A DNA stretch of 64,000 nt from JABMQB01 sp963677475 (GCA_963677475.2 CAXXQD010000015.1:310001-374000), one strand, 5' to 3'; positions 16,871 to 25,041 are shown, counted from the first letter of the stretch. Notes: generated by a model from the letters alone, not told the origin. Program-made: numbers and translations.

Positions 16871-17827
16871 TTATAAATCTTCCGTTGTTTTTTCAATGTG
16901 GTATGAGTTCCTTTCCGATGAACTTCGTGTAACCAATTCTGCCACAAAACCTGTCAGGAAAAGAAGTGTACCAATGATCATTGCTGTTAATGCCAAAAAG
17001 AAATAGGGGCTTTCCGTAACTTTTGGTGCTTTTATTTGGTTCGCAATGGCTACTAGTTTATTGGCACCAACGGCAATGGTGGATATTAAACCAAGGAAAA
17101 ATACTACTGTTCCCATTAAACCAAAAAAGTGCATGGGTTTTTTCCCAAACTTCTGGATAAAAGTTACCGATAAAAGGTCGAGGAAACCATTGATGAAACG
17201 TTCCAATCCAAATTTGGTTTTTCCGTATTTCCGGGCCTGGTGCTGCACCACCATTTCGCCGATTTTCGTAAAACCTGCATATTTTGCTAAAATTGGAATA
17301 TACCTGTGCATTTCACCATACACTTCCACACTTTTAACAACCGTATTTCGGTACGATTTAAGGCCACAATTAAAATCGTGCAGTTTGATCCCTGAAACCA
17401 ATCGTGCAGTTCCGTTATAAATTTTGCTGGTGTTGTTTTTTATAAAAGAGTCGTAGCGTTTCTTTTTCCAGCCCGAAACCATATCGTACTTTTCTTCCAC
17501 AATTAAGCGTCGAAGTTCAGGGATTTCTTCAGGACTGTCTTGTAAATCGGCATCCATGGTAATCACCACATCGCCTTTTGCGGCACTAAACCCTGAAAAC
17601 AGAGCAGCAGATTTTCCGTAATTGCGCCTAAATTTAATTCCTTTTATATGATCGTTTTCTTTTTTAAGGTCTTCAATTACCTTCCACGAAGTGTCATTAC
17701 TGCCATCGTCGATCATGATAACTTCGTACGAAAATTTATTTTCGGCCATCACCCTGTCGATCCAGGCAGCTAGTTCCGGTAACGATTCTTCTTCATTAAA
17801 TAAGGGTACAATTACGGAAATATCCAT
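16871..17827 (-). CDS. GT2 family glycosyltransferase, DPM1/GtrB-like
   Basis: A 318-residue enzyme. GT-A catalytic domain at 1-215 with VIVPLFNEEESLPEL at the N terminus, the metal-binding ITMDADLQD segment at about 90-98 and SGWKKKRYDS further on. Two C-terminal helices (about 232-258, 275-300) anchor it in the inner membrane. This is the layout of polyprenyl-phosphate sugar transferases (GtrB, dolichyl-phosphate mannose synthase relatives), which load a sugar onto undecaprenyl phosphate. The sugar cannot be read from sequence. It is the middle gene of a leftward trio, 29 bases after the DUF4199 gene. Confidence 0.9.
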   Translation of the reverse strand: MDISVIVPLFNEEESLPELAAWIDRVMAENKFSYEVIMIDDGSNDTSWKVIEDLKKENDHIKGIKFRRNYGKSAALFSGFSAAKGDVVITMDADLQDSPEEIPELRRLIVEEKYDMVSGWKKKRYDSFIKNNTSKIYNGTARLVSGIKLHDFNCGLKSYRNTVVKSVEVYGEMHRYIPILAKYAGFTKIGEMVVQHQARKYGKTKFGLERFINGFLDLLSVTFIQKFGKKPMHFFGLMGTVVFFLGLISTIAVGANKLVAIANQIKAPKVTESPYFFLALTAMIIGTLLFLTGFVAELVTRSSSERNSYHIEKTTEDL

Positions 17828-17856
17828 TGCTTATTAAGTAAATTTAAAATTAAAAA

Positions 17857-18405
17857 TTATAGGTCTTCGTTTTTACGCCTTACAATCAAGGCAACAATTG
17901 AAGCAATAATCGCTCCTCCAATAATACCAAACATAATTCCTTGTCTCAAAGTCTTCCAAATAGTAGGAATATCCTCAAATTTTTCCATGGCTTTATTTAC
18001 GGCTGACTCAGGGGCCCCCATATTTTCCATATATTCAAGAGTGTTTTGTTGCATTACAGCCATTAAGTTTTCCATATAATCAGGTGCAATTATGGTGTGG
18101 AAAATGTAATTATATATGGTCGTAACAATCGTTGAAACGATGATAACCATAAAAGCAAATTTAAATGCAGTTCCAAAGTTTATAAATCCTCCACATTCTT
18201 TATTTCTATAAGATTTGCTAAAGATCCATAACACAACGAAATTAAGGATAAGTGAGAATAAACCAATAATAGCTCCTCCCCACATTCCGGCAGATTCGAT
18301 GATTCCACCAGCCCAGATAATAACTGATACAAGAATAGAGATTAAGCCCAGGTATAATCCGTATACCATGGATGATTTCATTAAAGAAGTACTTTTTTGT
18401 TCCAT
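17857..18405 (-). CDS. DUF4199 family membrane protein
   Basis: A 182-residue protein with four predicted membrane helices: about 12-35, 38-63, 80-105 and 150-173. A polar extracytoplasmic loop between helices three and four holds YMENLMAVMQQNTLEYMENMG. This fits DUF4199, a Bacteroidota family commonly encoded just upstream of a GT2 glycosyltransferase, as here. Function unknown; probably a partner of the adjacent glycosyltransferase in envelope synthesis. Confidence 0.85.
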   Translation of the reverse strand: MEQKSTSLMKSSMVYGLYLGLISILVSVIIWAGGIIESAGMWGGAIIGLFSLILNFVVLWIFSKSYRNKECGGFINFGTAFKFAFMVIIVSTIVTTIYNYIFHTIIAPDYMENLMAVMQQNTLEYMENMGAPESAVNKAMEKFEDIPTIWKTLRQGIMFGIIGGAIIASIVALIVRRKNEDL

Positions 18406-18582
18406 AATAATTGGGTTTTTAGGAAAAATGATTCGACAAATATATGTTTTTTAAAGTTTATTATAAGGTTTGTCCAGTAAAATTACGATTCATTCTACAA
18501 GTCAAACAAGTTATTAAATAAGCAACTTCACATGGAATTAGTTGGTGGGTTTTTAAAAATGTTACGACTTGTGAAGAAATTA

Positions 18583-18613
18583 TTTGCGGGCTAATCAAAT
18601 TTTTCTACTTTTG
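18583..18613 (+). promoter_or_regulatory. Promoter of the SRP RNA gene
   Basis: TTTG at 18583-18586, a 19-base spacer and TACTTTTG at 18606-18613. This is an ideal copy of the Bacteroidota housekeeping promoter (TTTG-N19-TAnnTTTG), ending a few bases before the mature RNA start. Confidence 0.85.
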
Positions 18614-18616
18614 TGG

Positions 18617-18716
18617 CCGGGTAAGTCCTGTACGACCAGCTCCTGCTGAATCCCCCCAGGGTCGGAAGACAGCAAGGGTAGGCGGTTGTAGCGGTGCGAT
18701 ACAGGTAGCTTACCCA
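18617..18716 (+). ncRNA. ffs: Signal recognition particle RNA, small bacterial type
   Basis: About 100 bases. The ends pair (GGGTAAG with CTTACCC, then CCTGTA with TACAGG), and the apical domain shows the SRP54-binding loop region CAGGGTCGGAAGACAGCAAG with the GGAA-type tetraloop. The RNA scaffolds Ffh and FtsY for co-translational targeting of membrane proteins. Ends are estimated from the pairing. A run of T follows directly (about 18717-18724). Confidence 0.93.
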
Positions 18717-18837
18717 CTTTTTTTAAAAGGCGAAAAAATTTGAAAAAAAGTATTGCAGAATTAAAAATTAATCTTTTACTTTGCGCCGCTGAATTAGAAA
18801 AGCACAACGTTCTTAACAAATTTGAAAATCAAAATAA

Positions 18838-18923
18838 GCCGAATTAGCTCTCCCGATATAATTGGGAGGACAGAGCACAATTTTCTCATAAGTGGAAATT
18901 GAAACTGTCAAGACTAATTCGAT
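18838..18923 (+). pseudogene. Degenerate tRNA-like sequence, partial copy of the tRNA-Thr next door
   Basis: The first 13 bases (GCCGAATTAGCTC) plus 6 bases upstream are identical to the tRNA-Thr start at 18936 (19-bp direct repeat, 18832-18850 and 18930-18948). The D-loop is replaced by a hairpin (CTCCCGAT/ATTGGGAG). CAGAGCAC is shared again, but the anticodon stem is not a normal 5+7+5 arm and no TTCGAAT T-loop exists. The 3' end ATTCGAT pairs with the 5' acceptor at five Watson-Crick pairs plus a wobble. Most likely a decayed duplicate; a functional tRNA-like RNA cannot be excluded. Confidence 0.5.
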
Positions 18924-18935
18924 TATCTTAAATAA

Positions 18936-19009
18936 GCCGAATTAGCTCAGTTGGCCAGAGCACGTGATTTGTAATCTCGGGGTCCTCAGTTCGAATCTGA
19001 GATTCGGCT
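18936..19009 (+). tRNA. tRNA-Thr (anticodon TGT)
   Basis: 74 bases that fold as a cloverleaf: acceptor GCCGAAT/ATTCGGC, D-stem GCTC/GAGC, anticodon arm CGTGA-TTTGTAA-TCTCG, variable loop GGGTC, T-arm CTCAG-TTCGAAT-CTGAG, discriminator T. Anticodon TGT reads ACA. The anticodon stem has one T-T mismatch. CCA is not encoded. Confidence 0.95.
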
Positions 19010-19059
19010 CTTATTTTAGGGTCTTGTGCTCATCCAGAAAGCTCAAGGCTATTTTTATC

Positions 19060-19141
19060 GGGGAGATACCGAAGCGGTCAAACGGGGCAGACTGTAAATC
19101 TGTTGGCTCAGCCTTCGTAGGTTCGAATCCTGCTCTCCCCA
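19060..19141 (+). tRNA. tRNA-Tyr (anticodon GTA)
   Basis: 82 bases with a long variable arm. Acceptor GGGGAGA/TCTCCCC, anticodon arm CAGA-CTGTAAA-TCTG with GTA, variable arm TTGGCTCAGCCTTC, T-arm with TTCGAAT, discriminator A. It is followed by a terminator, so it ends the tRNA transcription unit. Confidence 0.96.
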
Positions 19142-19144
19142 CAA

Positions 19145-19177
19145 AAGCCTTTCATCATTTGATGAAAGGCTTTTTTT
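19145..19177 (+). terminator. Terminator of the SRP/tRNA region
   Basis: A perfect 12-bp stem (AAGCCTTTCATC/GATGAAAGGCTT), ATTT loop and seven more T, directly after tRNA-Tyr. Confidence 0.92.
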
Positions 19178-19297
19178 ATGGGTGCATAGGAATGGTTTAT
19201 TTAGTTTTTCTATATCCCTTAGTTTATTTCAATATCACCTTATAAAACTTTATTGATTTTCTCTTGTTGAAGAGTTTGGGCATTAAAAGAAAACTAC

Positions 19298-19519
19298 GTG
19301 AAATTTATAAAAGACAAAAAAATCATCCTAATATTTGCATTATTAGGAGCCGTCGGTGGGTTCTTGTATTGGCGCTTTGTTGGTTGTGAAAGTGGAACCT
19401 GTGCGATCAAGTCAGTTTGGTATTGGAGCACCTTATGGGGCGCGGTACTTGGCTATTTAGTCGGTGACATGGTTGATGGTTATTTGAAAAAAAGAAAATC
19501 AAAACCTAAGGATGAATAA
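19298..19519 (+). CDS. DUF6132-like small membrane protein
   Basis: A 73-residue protein with two membrane helices (about 8-27 and 42-60) joined by a loop holding two Cys (VGCESGTCAIK), and a Lys-rich cytoplasmic tail. The loop and the small size match DUF6132, often found beside thioredoxin or rhodanese genes. The start codon appears to be GTG at 19298, since there is no in-frame ATG near the N terminus. Its last 8 bases overlap the thioredoxin start, so translation is coupled and a redox role for the Cys pair is plausible but unproven. Confidence 0.75.
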   Translation: MKFIKDKKIILIFALLGAVGGFLYWRFVGCESGTCAIKSVWYWSTLWGAVLGYLVGDMVDGYLKKRKSKPKDE

Positions 19520-19823
19520 GCGGTTTTTAAGCATAATTAATTCTGAAAAACCGGTTTTGGTCGATTTTTATACCGATTGGTGTGCGCCATGCAAAACCAT
19601 GAACCCGATTTTGAAGCAGTTGAAAGATTGTTATAAAGAGGATATTAAAATTATAAAAGTAAATGTTGACCGATATCCTTTTATTGCTACCGAATTCCAA
19701 ATAAAAACTGTTCCTACCTTTATATTATTTAAAAAAGGAAACATAAAATGGAGGGCAACAGGTACCCAATCGTATAATGATTTTAATGAAGCACTATATT
19801 CTTCTATAAGTTCAGCCTCCTAA
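19512..19823 (+). CDS. Thioredoxin family protein
   Basis: A 103-residue single-domain thioredoxin: VDFYTDWCAPCKTMNP with the CAPC active site at about residues 27-30 (ordinary thioredoxin is CGPC), the cis-Pro segment KTVPTFILFKKG, and no signal peptide, so it acts in the cytoplasm. It starts inside the 3' end of the DUF6132-like gene. Its stop overlaps by 4 bases the stop of the convergent exonuclease gene. Confidence 0.93.
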   Translation: MNKRFLSIINSEKPVLVDFYTDWCAPCKTMNPILKQLKDCYKEDIKIIKVNVDRYPFIATEFQIKTVPTFILFKKGNIKWRATGTQSYNDFNEALYSSISSAS

Positions 19824-20542
19824 ACTACTTCCATATTTTCAGCAAGGATAATTTTTTTCCCCTGATAGCGTAATAATAGATTGGCAACTGCTAAAGTATC
19901 TTTTTCGCAATAAATAATTATACGGTCAAGGTTGTTTTCATCGTAATAAACTTTTGCCACTTGCGATCCGTCAATATCGTCTTTTGGGGTTGGGATATTA
20001 AACACGGCACATAAAAGTGCCAGCGAAGTGTAGTGTTTATAATCGCCAAATTTCCATAATTGTAAAGTGTCAATCAATTGATCTTTCACCTCCCAGGGTT
20101 TTGCGCCGGCAATATCAAGAATGTGTGGCAATTTTAATCCATGAATCAGGGTCCTTCGTGCAATGTAAGGGAAATCAAATTCCTGTCCGTTGTGCGCGCA
20201 CAGTTTCTTTTTCCCGGATTTGGCAAATTGTTCCAAAGAATTATTGAATTCCTGAAGCAGTTTTTTTTCATCTTCGTTGTAAAACGATTTTACACGAAAG
20301 AAAAATTCCCCTTGCTTTTGAAAGATATATCCAACCGAAATGCAGATTATCTTTCCAAATTCGGCATAAATTCCTGCACGTTCATATAAATCTGCTGCAG
20401 TGGTTTCTTCATTTATCTGAAATGCCATTTTCTTTTCCCAGAGCTCTTGCCATTTGTCTTCTAGTTTATCAAACTCAGGCGATTGAGGTACGGTTTCAAT
20501 GTCCAGAAACAGAATTTCTTCAGGGTTTAAATTTTTAAGCAT
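19820..20542 (-). CDS. Predicted 3'-5' exonuclease, DnaQ/PolB-like (DEDD fold)
   Basis: A 240-residue ribonuclease H-fold protein. Exonuclease motif I is LFLDIETVP (Asp14, Glu16), motif II lies in CAHNGQEFDFPYI, and motif III is YCEKDTLAVANLLLRY (YxxxD, DEDDy type). No polymerase domain is attached. This matches the stand-alone predicted PolB-like exonucleases; substrate (DNA repair intermediate or RNA) unknown. Its start overlaps the end of udk by 8 bases, so the two leftward genes are cotranscribed. Confidence 0.88.
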   Translation of the reverse strand: MLKNLNPEEILFLDIETVPQSPEFDKLEDKWQELWEKKMAFQINEETTAADLYERAGIYAEFGKIICISVGYIFQKQGEFFFRVKSFYNEDEKKLLQEFNNSLEQFAKSGKKKLCAHNGQEFDFPYIARRTLIHGLKLPHILDIAGAKPWEVKDQLIDTLQLWKFGDYKHYTSLALLCAVFNIPTPKDDIDGSQVAKVYYDENNLDRIIIYCEKDTLAVANLLLRYQGKKIILAENMEVV

Positions 20543-21164
20543 TGTGTTTGGATTGTTTTTTTAGCGATTGTTGTATATAGTTGGTCAAAATATCAATAGC
20601 TACCTGGTTCATTCCTCCCTGGGGCACAATAATATCGGCAAACCTTTTAGTCGGTTCAATAAACTGCAAATGGCTAGGCCGCACGGTTTTTTCATACCTT
20701 GTCAATACCTGCTGCACATTTCTGCCCCGTTCCAGTATATCCCGGGTAATTACCCTTCCGAGCCTAATGTCTGAATCGCAATCTACAAATACTTTAATAT
20801 CCATCAGGTCGCGCAGTTTTTTATCAGAAAGGCATAAAATACCTTCAATAATTAGTACATGTTTTGGCTGAACAGTTTCTGTCTCACTCGCCCGGGTACA
20901 TGTTATAAATGAATAAATAGGCTCTTCAATAGCTTTATAGTTTCTTAAATCCTTAACATGCTTTACCATTAAAGGGAATTCTATTGAATCGGGGTGGTCA
21001 TAATTCTTTTTCCTTCTTTCTTCCAAGGTGAGGTCACTGTTGTCGTAATAATAAGAATCGTGCGATAAAACTGCTACCTCATTTTGGGCGAATTGTTCAA
21101 TTATTTTGTTTACCACTGTTGTTTTCCCCGAGCCTGTTCCTCCTGCTATGCCTATTACCAACAT
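20535..21164 (-). CDS. udk: Uridine kinase
   Basis: A 209-residue cytosolic kinase that phosphorylates uridine and cytidine in pyrimidine salvage. P-loop GIAGGTGSGKTTV at 5-17, then LSHDSYYYDNSDLT and NYDHPDSIEFPLM (nucleoside-binding), the IIEGILCL strand and RDILERGRNVQQVL near the lid. Length and start are normal. It is the first gene of a leftward pair with the exonuclease. Confidence 0.95.
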   Translation of the reverse strand: MLVIGIAGGTGSGKTTVVNKIIEQFAQNEVAVLSHDSYYYDNSDLTLEERRKKNYDHPDSIEFPLMVKHVKDLRNYKAIEEPIYSFITCTRASETETVQPKHVLIIEGILCLSDKKLRDLMDIKVFVDCDSDIRLGRVITRDILERGRNVQQVLTRYEKTVRPSHLQFIEPTKRFADIIVPQGGMNQVAIDILTNYIQQSLKKQSKHNA

Positions 21165-21216
21165 TTATAATTGCTTATTGTTAAGATTCCTGACTTTTAA
21201 AATATTTGTGCCAGTG

Positions 21217-21241
21217 CAAAGCTAAATAAATAGTATTTTTG
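21217..21241. promoter_or_regulatory. Divergent -7 boxes between udk and the Dabb gene
   Basis: Minus strand TAGCTTTG (21224-21217) faces udk, and plus strand TATTTTTG (21234-21241) faces the Dabb-manA pair. Both fit TAnnTTTG. Neither has a clean TTTG at the -33 distance. Confidence 0.45.
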
Positions 21242-21274
21242 CACCGTATTAAAGATACAAATTAATTAAAAGAT

Positions 21275-21574
21275 ATGGTAAACCACATTGTCCTTTTTAA
21301 GCTAAAGGATTATCCTGCTACAGAAAAAAAAGCTGTTCGCAACGAGCTTAAATCCTTATTGGAAGGATTAAAAGACAAGATTAAAGAAGTTGAATATCTG
21401 GAGGTTGGACTAAATTATGAATTGGAAGGAAAAAGCCACGACATTGCTTTAATTTCGCATTTTAAAAGTTTTGAAGACCTGGATAAATACAGGGTTCACC
21501 CCGAGCATTTGAAAGTTGTGGCACGATTTCAGGAAACAGCCGAAACAAGGGCTGCCGTTGATTTTGAATTTTAA
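21275..21574 (+). CDS. Dabb (stress-responsive A/B barrel) domain protein
   Basis: A 99-residue protein of the dimeric alpha-beta barrel fold: VNHIVLFKLKD at the N terminus, DIALISHFKSFEDLDKY in the middle and a terminal VDFEF strand, all typical of Dabb proteins. These small proteins are known as stress-induced or as polyketide-type cyclases; the bacterial single-domain forms have no settled role. It lies 12 bases upstream of manA, same strand. Confidence 0.88.
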   Translation: MVNHIVLFKLKDYPATEKKAVRNELKSLLEGLKDKIKEVEYLEVGLNYELEGKSHDIALISHFKSFEDLDKYRVHPEHLKVVARFQETAETRAAVDFEF

Positions 21575-21586
21575 GAACGAAGGTTA

Positions 21587-22570
21587 ATGAGCGATTTATA
21601 TCCATTAAAATTTAATCCAATCTACCTTGAAAAAATCTGGGGAGGGGATAAAATAAGTACCAAGTTAAATAAAGATTTTGGCAAGCTTCAAAATTGTGGC
21701 GAAAGTTGGGAACTTTCCGGTGTCGAAGGAAATGTTTCTATTGCCTGCAATGGTTTTTTAAGAGGGAACAACCTGCAAGAGTTGGTCGAAATATACATGG
21801 GCGACCTGGTTGGTGATAAAATTTACGATAAATTCGGCATCGAATTTCCCTTGCTTTTTAAATTTATCGATGCTAAAGATGACTTGTCCATACAGGTACA
21901 CCCCGATGATAAACTTTCAAAAGAACGCCACAATGCATACGGCAAAACAGAAATGTGGTATGTGCTTGATGCCGACAAAGGATCGGTATTAAATTCGGGG
22001 TTCAATCAAAAAGTCGATAAGGAAAAATACCTCAAAGCAGTGGAAAGTGGGAACCTAAGTGAAATCCTATCTTTCCAGGAAGTTGCCCCCGGCGATGTAT
22101 TCTTTATTCCGGCAGGAAGGGTACATGCCATTGGGAAAGGCATTTTGTTGGCCGAAATCCAGCAAACTTCGGATGTAACTTATCGGATTTACGATTACGG
22201 AAGAAAAGACGATAAAGGCAATGAGCGTGAATTGCACACAGAACTGGCATTGGACGCTATTTCCTACGAGCACCTTGACGATTATAAAACAACTTATGCT
22301 AGTAAGCCAAATGAATCATCAGCTTTGGTAGATTGTGCTTATTTTACAACAAATATTATTGAACTAAACAACACCATCGAAAAAGATTATTTCGAATTGG
22401 ATTCGTTTGTTGTTTATATGTGCATTGAAGGAGGTTTTACGATCACTTTTGAAGGAGGATCGGAAAGCATTGCCCAGGGAGAAACAGTTCTGTTGCCTGC
22501 AAGCATGAACAGTGTCCAGTTGAAGCCAAATGCCAGTGGTGCAAAAATTTTGGAAGTATATATAAAATAA
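21587..22570 (+). CDS. manA: Mannose-6-phosphate isomerase, class I
   Basis: A 327-residue cupin-fold zinc enzyme that interconverts mannose 6-phosphate and fructose 6-phosphate, feeding GDP-mannose and GDP-fucose synthesis. The zinc-binding residues are visible: Gln and His in IQVHPDD, Glu in GKTEMWYVLDA and His in AGRVHAIG. The N-terminal IYLEKIWGGDKI is typical of the short Bacteroidota/Firmicutes type. A terminator follows. It forms a short operon with the Dabb gene. Confidence 0.95.
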   Translation: MSDLYPLKFNPIYLEKIWGGDKISTKLNKDFGKLQNCGESWELSGVEGNVSIACNGFLRGNNLQELVEIYMGDLVGDKIYDKFGIEFPLLFKFIDAKDDLSIQVHPDDKLSKERHNAYGKTEMWYVLDADKGSVLNSGFNQKVDKEKYLKAVESGNLSEILSFQEVAPGDVFFIPAGRVHAIGKGILLAEIQQTSDVTYRIYDYGRKDDKGNERELHTELALDAISYEHLDDYKTTYASKPNESSALVDCAYFTTNIIELNNTIEKDYFELDSFVVYMCIEGGFTITFEGGSESIAQGETVLLPASMNSVQLKPNASGAKILEVYIK

Positions 22571-22576
22571 TATATG

Positions 22577-22605
22577 GGCGTCGAAAAAAACCGACGCCTT
22601 TTTTT
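22577..22605 (+). terminator. Terminator after manA
   Basis: Stem GGCGTCG/CGACGCC around an A-rich loop, followed by seven T. Confidence 0.9.
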
Positions 22606-22628
22606 GTAGTAACAATTAAGTTTTTGTG

Positions 22629-23222
22629 ATGGAGATTAAAAAAGCAGAATTTTTAATAAGCAACTCCGATGTTTCAAAATGCCCACCTCCCAACAAGCCT
22701 GAATATGCTTTTATTGGCAGGTCGAATGTTGGGAAATCATCCCTCATAAATATGCTTACCAATAGCAAGTCGTTGGCAAAAGTTTCGGTTAAACCAGGAA
22801 AAACAAAATTGATCAATCATTTTTTAATCAACGAGACGTGGTATTTGGTTGATTTGCCCGGTTACGGTTTTGCAAAAGTTCCAGTTGCCGAAAAAAAGAA
22901 ATGGGAATTGTTTATAAGAAATTACATATTAAAACGCGAAAACCTCTACTGTGTATTTGTTTTAATTGATATTAGGCATCCTGCCCAAGCGGTCGACCTC
23001 GAATTTATGGAATGGTTGGGAATCAGTCAAATACCCTTTAGTATTATTTTCACAAAAGCTGATAAATTAAAACCAGAACAACTGGAAGTTATGGTGGAAA
23101 AGTATACCGAAAAAATGTTTGAAACCTGGGAAGAAATGCCAACTTATTTTATTTCATCGGCCGAAAAAAAGACCGGGAAGGAAGAAATTTTGGATTTTAT
23201 TGATGAAGTAAACCAAAATTAG
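22629..23222 (+). CDS. engB: Ribosome biogenesis GTP-binding protein YsxC/EngB
   Basis: A TRAFAC GTPase of about 197 residues that helps assemble the 50S subunit. G1 GRSNVGKSSLIN, G2 region KPGKTKLINHF, G3 DLPGYGFAKV, G4 TKADK and G5 ISSAEKKTG are all present. A GTG directly precedes the ATG at 22629; the ATG is the likelier start. It stands alone between the manA terminator and the prs promoter. Confidence 0.95.
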   Translation: MEIKKAEFLISNSDVSKCPPPNKPEYAFIGRSNVGKSSLINMLTNSKSLAKVSVKPGKTKLINHFLINETWYLVDLPGYGFAKVPVAEKKKWELFIRNYILKRENLYCVFVLIDIRHPAQAVDLEFMEWLGISQIPFSIIFTKADKLKPEQLEVMVEKYTEKMFETWEEMPTYFISSAEKKTGKEEILDFIDEVNQN

Positions 23223-23287
23223 GGTTGATTTATTTATTAAATTAAGCTAACTTAAACGTAAAATTATCTTCAACTTATAAAGTTTTT

Positions 23288-23295
23288 TACCTTTG
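23288..23295 (+). promoter_or_regulatory. Putative -7 box for prs
   Basis: TACCTTTG matches TAnnTTTG, 36 bases before the prs ATG. No clear -33 element. Confidence 0.5.
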
Positions 23296-23331
23296 CGCCA
23301 GCGCAGCTACAAATATTAAAGATTTCTGATT

Positions 23332-24273
23332 ATGACCAAAAAAACGCATCCCTTAAAAATTTTTTCAGGGAGAGGAACAGAGTATTTAACCACAAAAATT
23401 TGTGAAAGTTTAGGAGTTGATTTGGGGAAATATTCTTGTCCCGTTTTTGCCGATGGGGAATTCGAACCTTGTTATGAAGAGACAATTCGTGGTTCTCACG
23501 TATTTATTGTTCAATCTACCCCTCCACCAGCTGATAACCTGATGGAATTATTGTTAATGATAGATGCTGCAAAAAGGGCCAGTGCCTATAAAATAATTGC
23601 GGTAATACCATATTTTGGGTATGCACGTCAGGACCGAAAAGACAAGCCTCGTGTTTCAATTGGTGCTAAGCTGGTTGCCGATTTGTTATCGGTAGCAGGC
23701 GTTTCACGGGTCATCACAATGGATTTGCACGCGGATCAAATTCAGGGATTCTTTGATGTCCCGGTGGATCATTTATATGCATCTGCGCACTTTATTCCAT
23801 TTATAAGCAATATGGGATTGAAAGATGTTGTAATTGCATCGCCCGATGTTGGAGGTACCAAAAGGGCCAACACATATGCAAAAATGCTGGGTACTGATAT
23901 GGTTATCTGTCATAAGTCAAGGGCCAAGCCAAATGTGGTGGGCGAAATGACTCTTATTGGTGATGTTGTTGGGAAAGATGTAATTCTTGTTGATGACCTT
24001 ATTGATACTGCCGGGACTATAACCAAAGCAGCCAATATTATGAAAGCTGCCGGGGCCAATAGTGTCCGTGCATTTGCGGCACATGGTGTATTGTCTGGTC
24101 CGGCCATTGACCGAATTAACAACTCGGATATTGAAGAGCTTTATTTTACCGATTCAATTGCACCAAAAAATAATTCTGAAAAGATAAAATACCTCTCTGT
24201 GGCAACCGCTTTTGCCGAAGCAATTGAGAGGGTTTATAAAAATAGGTCAATTAGTTCATTATATTATAGTTAA
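23332..24273 (+). CDS. prs: Ribose-phosphate pyrophosphokinase
   Basis: A 313-residue cytosolic enzyme making PRPP from ribose 5-phosphate and ATP for nucleotide, His and Trp synthesis. Visible motifs: FADGEFEPCYEETIRG, the ATP/flexible loop PYFGYARQDRKD, MDLHADQIQGFFDVPVDH and the PRPP-binding loop LVDDLIDTAGTI. Length is standard. It has its own promoter, and a second promoter-like site separates it from rplY. Confidence 0.97.
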   Translation: MTKKTHPLKIFSGRGTEYLTTKICESLGVDLGKYSCPVFADGEFEPCYEETIRGSHVFIVQSTPPPADNLMELLLMIDAAKRASAYKIIAVIPYFGYARQDRKDKPRVSIGAKLVADLLSVAGVSRVITMDLHADQIQGFFDVPVDHLYASAHFIPFISNMGLKDVVIASPDVGGTKRANTYAKMLGTDMVICHKSRAKPNVVGEMTLIGDVVGKDVILVDDLIDTAGTITKAANIMKAAGANSVRAFAAHGVLSGPAIDRINNSDIEELYFTDSIAPKNNSEKIKYLSVATAFAEAIERVYKNRSISSLYYS

Positions 24274-24277
24274 TTAC

Positions 24278-24285
24278 TATATTTG
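24278..24285 (+). promoter_or_regulatory. Putative -7 box for rplY-pth
   Basis: TATATTTG, full match to TAnnTTTG, 5 bases after the prs stop. Gives a leader of about 100 bases before rplY. Confidence 0.4.
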
Positions 24286-24290
24286 CCACG

Positions 24291-24388
24291 CTTTTTTCGG
24301 AAAGCCAGCTGTGAATTATGCATGCTGTTTGCCCTTGCCAATGGCAGGGGAGGGCTGAGTACCATAATTTTAATTTAAAATCAGAACA
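24291..24388 (+). promoter_or_regulatory. Structured leader of rplY, candidate autoregulatory element
   Basis: The spacer between prs and rplY can fold into several helices: CAGC/GCTG closing a 14-base loop, and a stronger GCCC-TTGCC-AAT-GGCAG-..-GGGC stem (24327-24353 region). GC-rich structure is unusual for spacers in this window. Ribosomal protein genes are often controlled by binding of the protein to its own leader; that role here is inference. Confidence 0.35.
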
Positions 24389-25024
24389 ATGAAATCATTA
24401 GTTATTAAAGGAATCCTTCGCGAAAACCTTGGAAAAAAAGACGCGAAAAAACTTAGAAGAGAAGATAATGTTCCGTGTGTGATTTATGGGGACAATGAAC
24501 CAATCCATTTTTACGCAGAATTTAATGAATTCAGGAAAATTATCTATACGCCAAGTGTATTTTTAATTGACATAGAATTAGACGGAAAAGTTATTCCGGT
24601 AATTATGCAAGATATACAATGGCACCCTGTTCATGAGCAGGTATTGCATATCGACTTTTTGCAAATAAAAGAAGACAAACCAATCAAAATAAGCGTACCT
24701 GTTGTAACCACAGGATTGGCAGTTGGTATTACTGCAGGTGGAAAATTAAAAAATAACCTTCGTAAACTGAAAGTTAAAGCGCTGGCAAAAGACCTGCCTG
24801 ATACCATTGAAATAGATATTACCAAACTTAAAATTGGACAAAACATTAAAGTTGAGGATATGTCTATTGAAAACCTTGAGTTTTTAGACAGTCCTTCGAA
24901 TGTAATTGTTTCTGTAAATATTACAAGGTTGGCTAAATCTGCTGCTGCAAGTGAAGAAGAAGGAGAAGAAGGAGAAGAAGATGAAGGTGGCGAAAACGAA
25001 GAATCTGCCGCTACAGAGGAATAA
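24389..25024 (+). CDS. rplY: 50S ribosomal protein L25, long (CTC) form
   Basis: A 211-residue 5S rRNA-binding protein. The L25 domain covers about 1-95 (ILRENLGKKDAKKLRRED; VPCVIYGDN; MQDIQWHPVHEQVLHIDFLQI), followed by the CTC-type beta domain (about 96-185). A very acidic tail (about 187-211, mostly Glu) ends the protein. The gene is followed 17 bases later by pth, a pairing seen in many bacteria. Confidence 0.96.
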   Translation: MKSLVIKGILRENLGKKDAKKLRREDNVPCVIYGDNEPIHFYAEFNEFRKIIYTPSVFLIDIELDGKVIPVIMQDIQWHPVHEQVLHIDFLQIKEDKPIKISVPVVTTGLAVGITAGGKLKNNLRKLKVKALAKDLPDTIEIDITKLKIGQNIKVEDMSIENLEFLDSPSNVIVSVNITRLAKSAAASEEEGEEGEEDEGGENEESAATEE

Positions 25025-25041
25025 ACCTAAAAGTTTTTGTT

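Noticed and set aside
18595..18819. 74-residue open frame on the minus strand
   Set aside because: It covers the SRP RNA, which is certain from structure and promoter.
18964..19245. 93-residue open frame through the tRNA genes
   Set aside because: Spans tRNA-Thr, tRNA-Tyr and their terminator; coding potential is accidental.
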